Of a stretch of 42,260 bases of DNA, positions 41,880 to 42,260 are shown piece by piece; positions within the stretch are counted from its first letter, which is position 1, and each line of letters opens with the position of its first letter. The position numbers and the translations under genes are program-made. The notes beneath the pieces were generated by a model. The model worked only from the letters and a program-made list of their open reading frames with translations, did not search any database and was not told where the DNA came from. The DNA is from Candidatus Stoquefichus sp. Its GTDB lineage: Bacteria; Bacillota_I; Bacilli_A; Erysipelotrichales; Coprobacillaceae. Location: the NCBI GenBank assembly GCA_021768625.1, contig JAETUM010000023.1, positions 1 to 42,260 on the forward strand, in the 5' to 3' direction.

Positions 41880-42260
41880 TTATTTCTTTTTCTTATCAAG
41901 TAATCCCTGTACAAGGTAGTCGCTCAATTCCTGAGATGGTACCTTGGCACGTTTCTGGTAAGTATCCAGTTCCGGGTACTTATATCTCCATTCATCATAT
42001 TCTTCCTTGCTGATTTCACCGTTTTTCAGTTTGTCAGCCTGTTCCATCCATGAACGAAGCATTTCATCGACAGAGGAGCCGGGAGTAGATATGGAAGAGT
42101 CAAGGCAGAGATGAGGCTGCCCATCTACATTTTTTACCTTTAGACCATACATATCTTCCAGTGCAAATAGTGTATGCATCAGACCTATGTGAGTATCAAT
42201 ATCTGGAACTGTTAAGGCATGAGTATTGATATCAAAGATCTGAGACATTTGTTTTACAAG
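41880..42260 (-). CDS. C-terminal part of an unrecognised protein, likely from a mobile element
   Basis: The frame is open to the window edge. The internal Met at 42248 has no ribosome binding site and the preceding codons (LVKQ) are uninterrupted, so this is most likely the 3' end of a longer gene. The visible 126 residues end in a charged helical segment, KLKNGEISKEEYDEWRYKYPE, somewhat like short SHOCT-type helices, then KVPSQELSDYLVQGLLDKKKK. I do not recognise the family. GC content is clearly higher than in the rest of the window and codon choice differs (CTG, CAG, GGC and CCC appear), pointing to recent transfer. Confidence 0.55.
   Translation of the reverse strand, partial: LVKQMSQIFDINTHALTVPDIDTHIGLMHTLFALEDMYGLKVKNVDGQPHLCLDSSISTPGSSVDEMLRSWMEQADKLKNGEISKEEYDEWRYKYPELDTYQKRAKVPSQELSDYLVQGLLDKKKK

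Overview
The window is AT-rich (roughly 30% GC by eye), densely packed bacterial DNA from a low-GC Firmicute. The best guess is a gut member of the Erysipelotrichia / Coprobacillaceae-like group. The signs are strong AGGAGG ribosome binding sites, GTG starts, lactose/cellobiose-type PTS parts, an archaeal-type prolyl-tRNA synthetase without an editing insert, two Rpn/PD-(D/E)XK 'transposase-like' nucleases and a small MG284/MPN403-like protein. The taxonomy is inference. No rRNA, tRNA, CRISPR array or insertion sequence was seen.

Layout. 1-705: 3' part of an Rpn-like nuclease gene. 1020-4633: a five-gene sugar operon (PTS EIIB, RbsD/FucU mutarotase, sugar O-acetyltransferase, an unusual EIIB-ROK fusion, a PHP phosphatase) with no permease or EIIA. 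It faces a convergent RpiR regulator, which is divergent from a PfkB sugar kinase. 6523-8201: an ECF sigma factor with its own ECF-type promoter and a membrane anti-sigma candidate. 8299-11270: secreted nuclease, MBL hydrolase and LytR-CpsA-Psr (LCP) protein. 11310-12773: DUF1846 protein (minus strand). 12956-16582: SWIM/SNF2 helicase and a lone LytTR domain. 16623-18049: two minus-strand LytTR regulators, one with a phospho-dead receiver. 18182-22771: GNAT, SbcD, SbcC. 22846-28556: a GntR/UTRA regulator divergent from a very large secreted glycosidase-like protein, whose cell-wall anchor is cut off by a one-base frameshift. 28684-31024: ProRS and a MerR/GyrI-like regulator. 31128-35507: second Rpn-like gene, pentapeptide-repeat protein, pyridoxamine kinase, TatD-associated radical SAM protein, tyrosine phosphatase and a small HTH-like protein. 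35640-37486: small multidrug exporter, CinA with a decayed C-terminus, 68-aa hypothetical. 37616-37840: an orphan structured RNA candidate. 37832-41693: LysR divergent from purA-guaA. 41694-42260: a likely mobile-element end at the guaA 3' terminus, with clearly higher GC.

How the parts fit. The sugar operon pairs sugar handling (anomer interconversion, acetylation, dephosphorylation) with two PTS-EIIB-type domains, one fused to a ROK fold that has lost its first phosphate motif and zinc site; this looks more like sensing than transport. The GntR regulator and the wall glycosidase form a self-contained inducible unit with two matching operator-like sites around a near-consensus promoter.

The strongest candidates for something undescribed are: (1) the approx. 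190-nt RNA at 37650-37839, with its own promoter, two neighbouring hairpins carrying the identical 8-nt loop AACAGCAG, and a terminator whose 5' arm can pair alternatively upstream; (2) the EIIB-ROK fusion in a permease-less PTS locus; (3) the pseudo-receiver LytTR / true LytTR pair with a lone LytTR gene next door.
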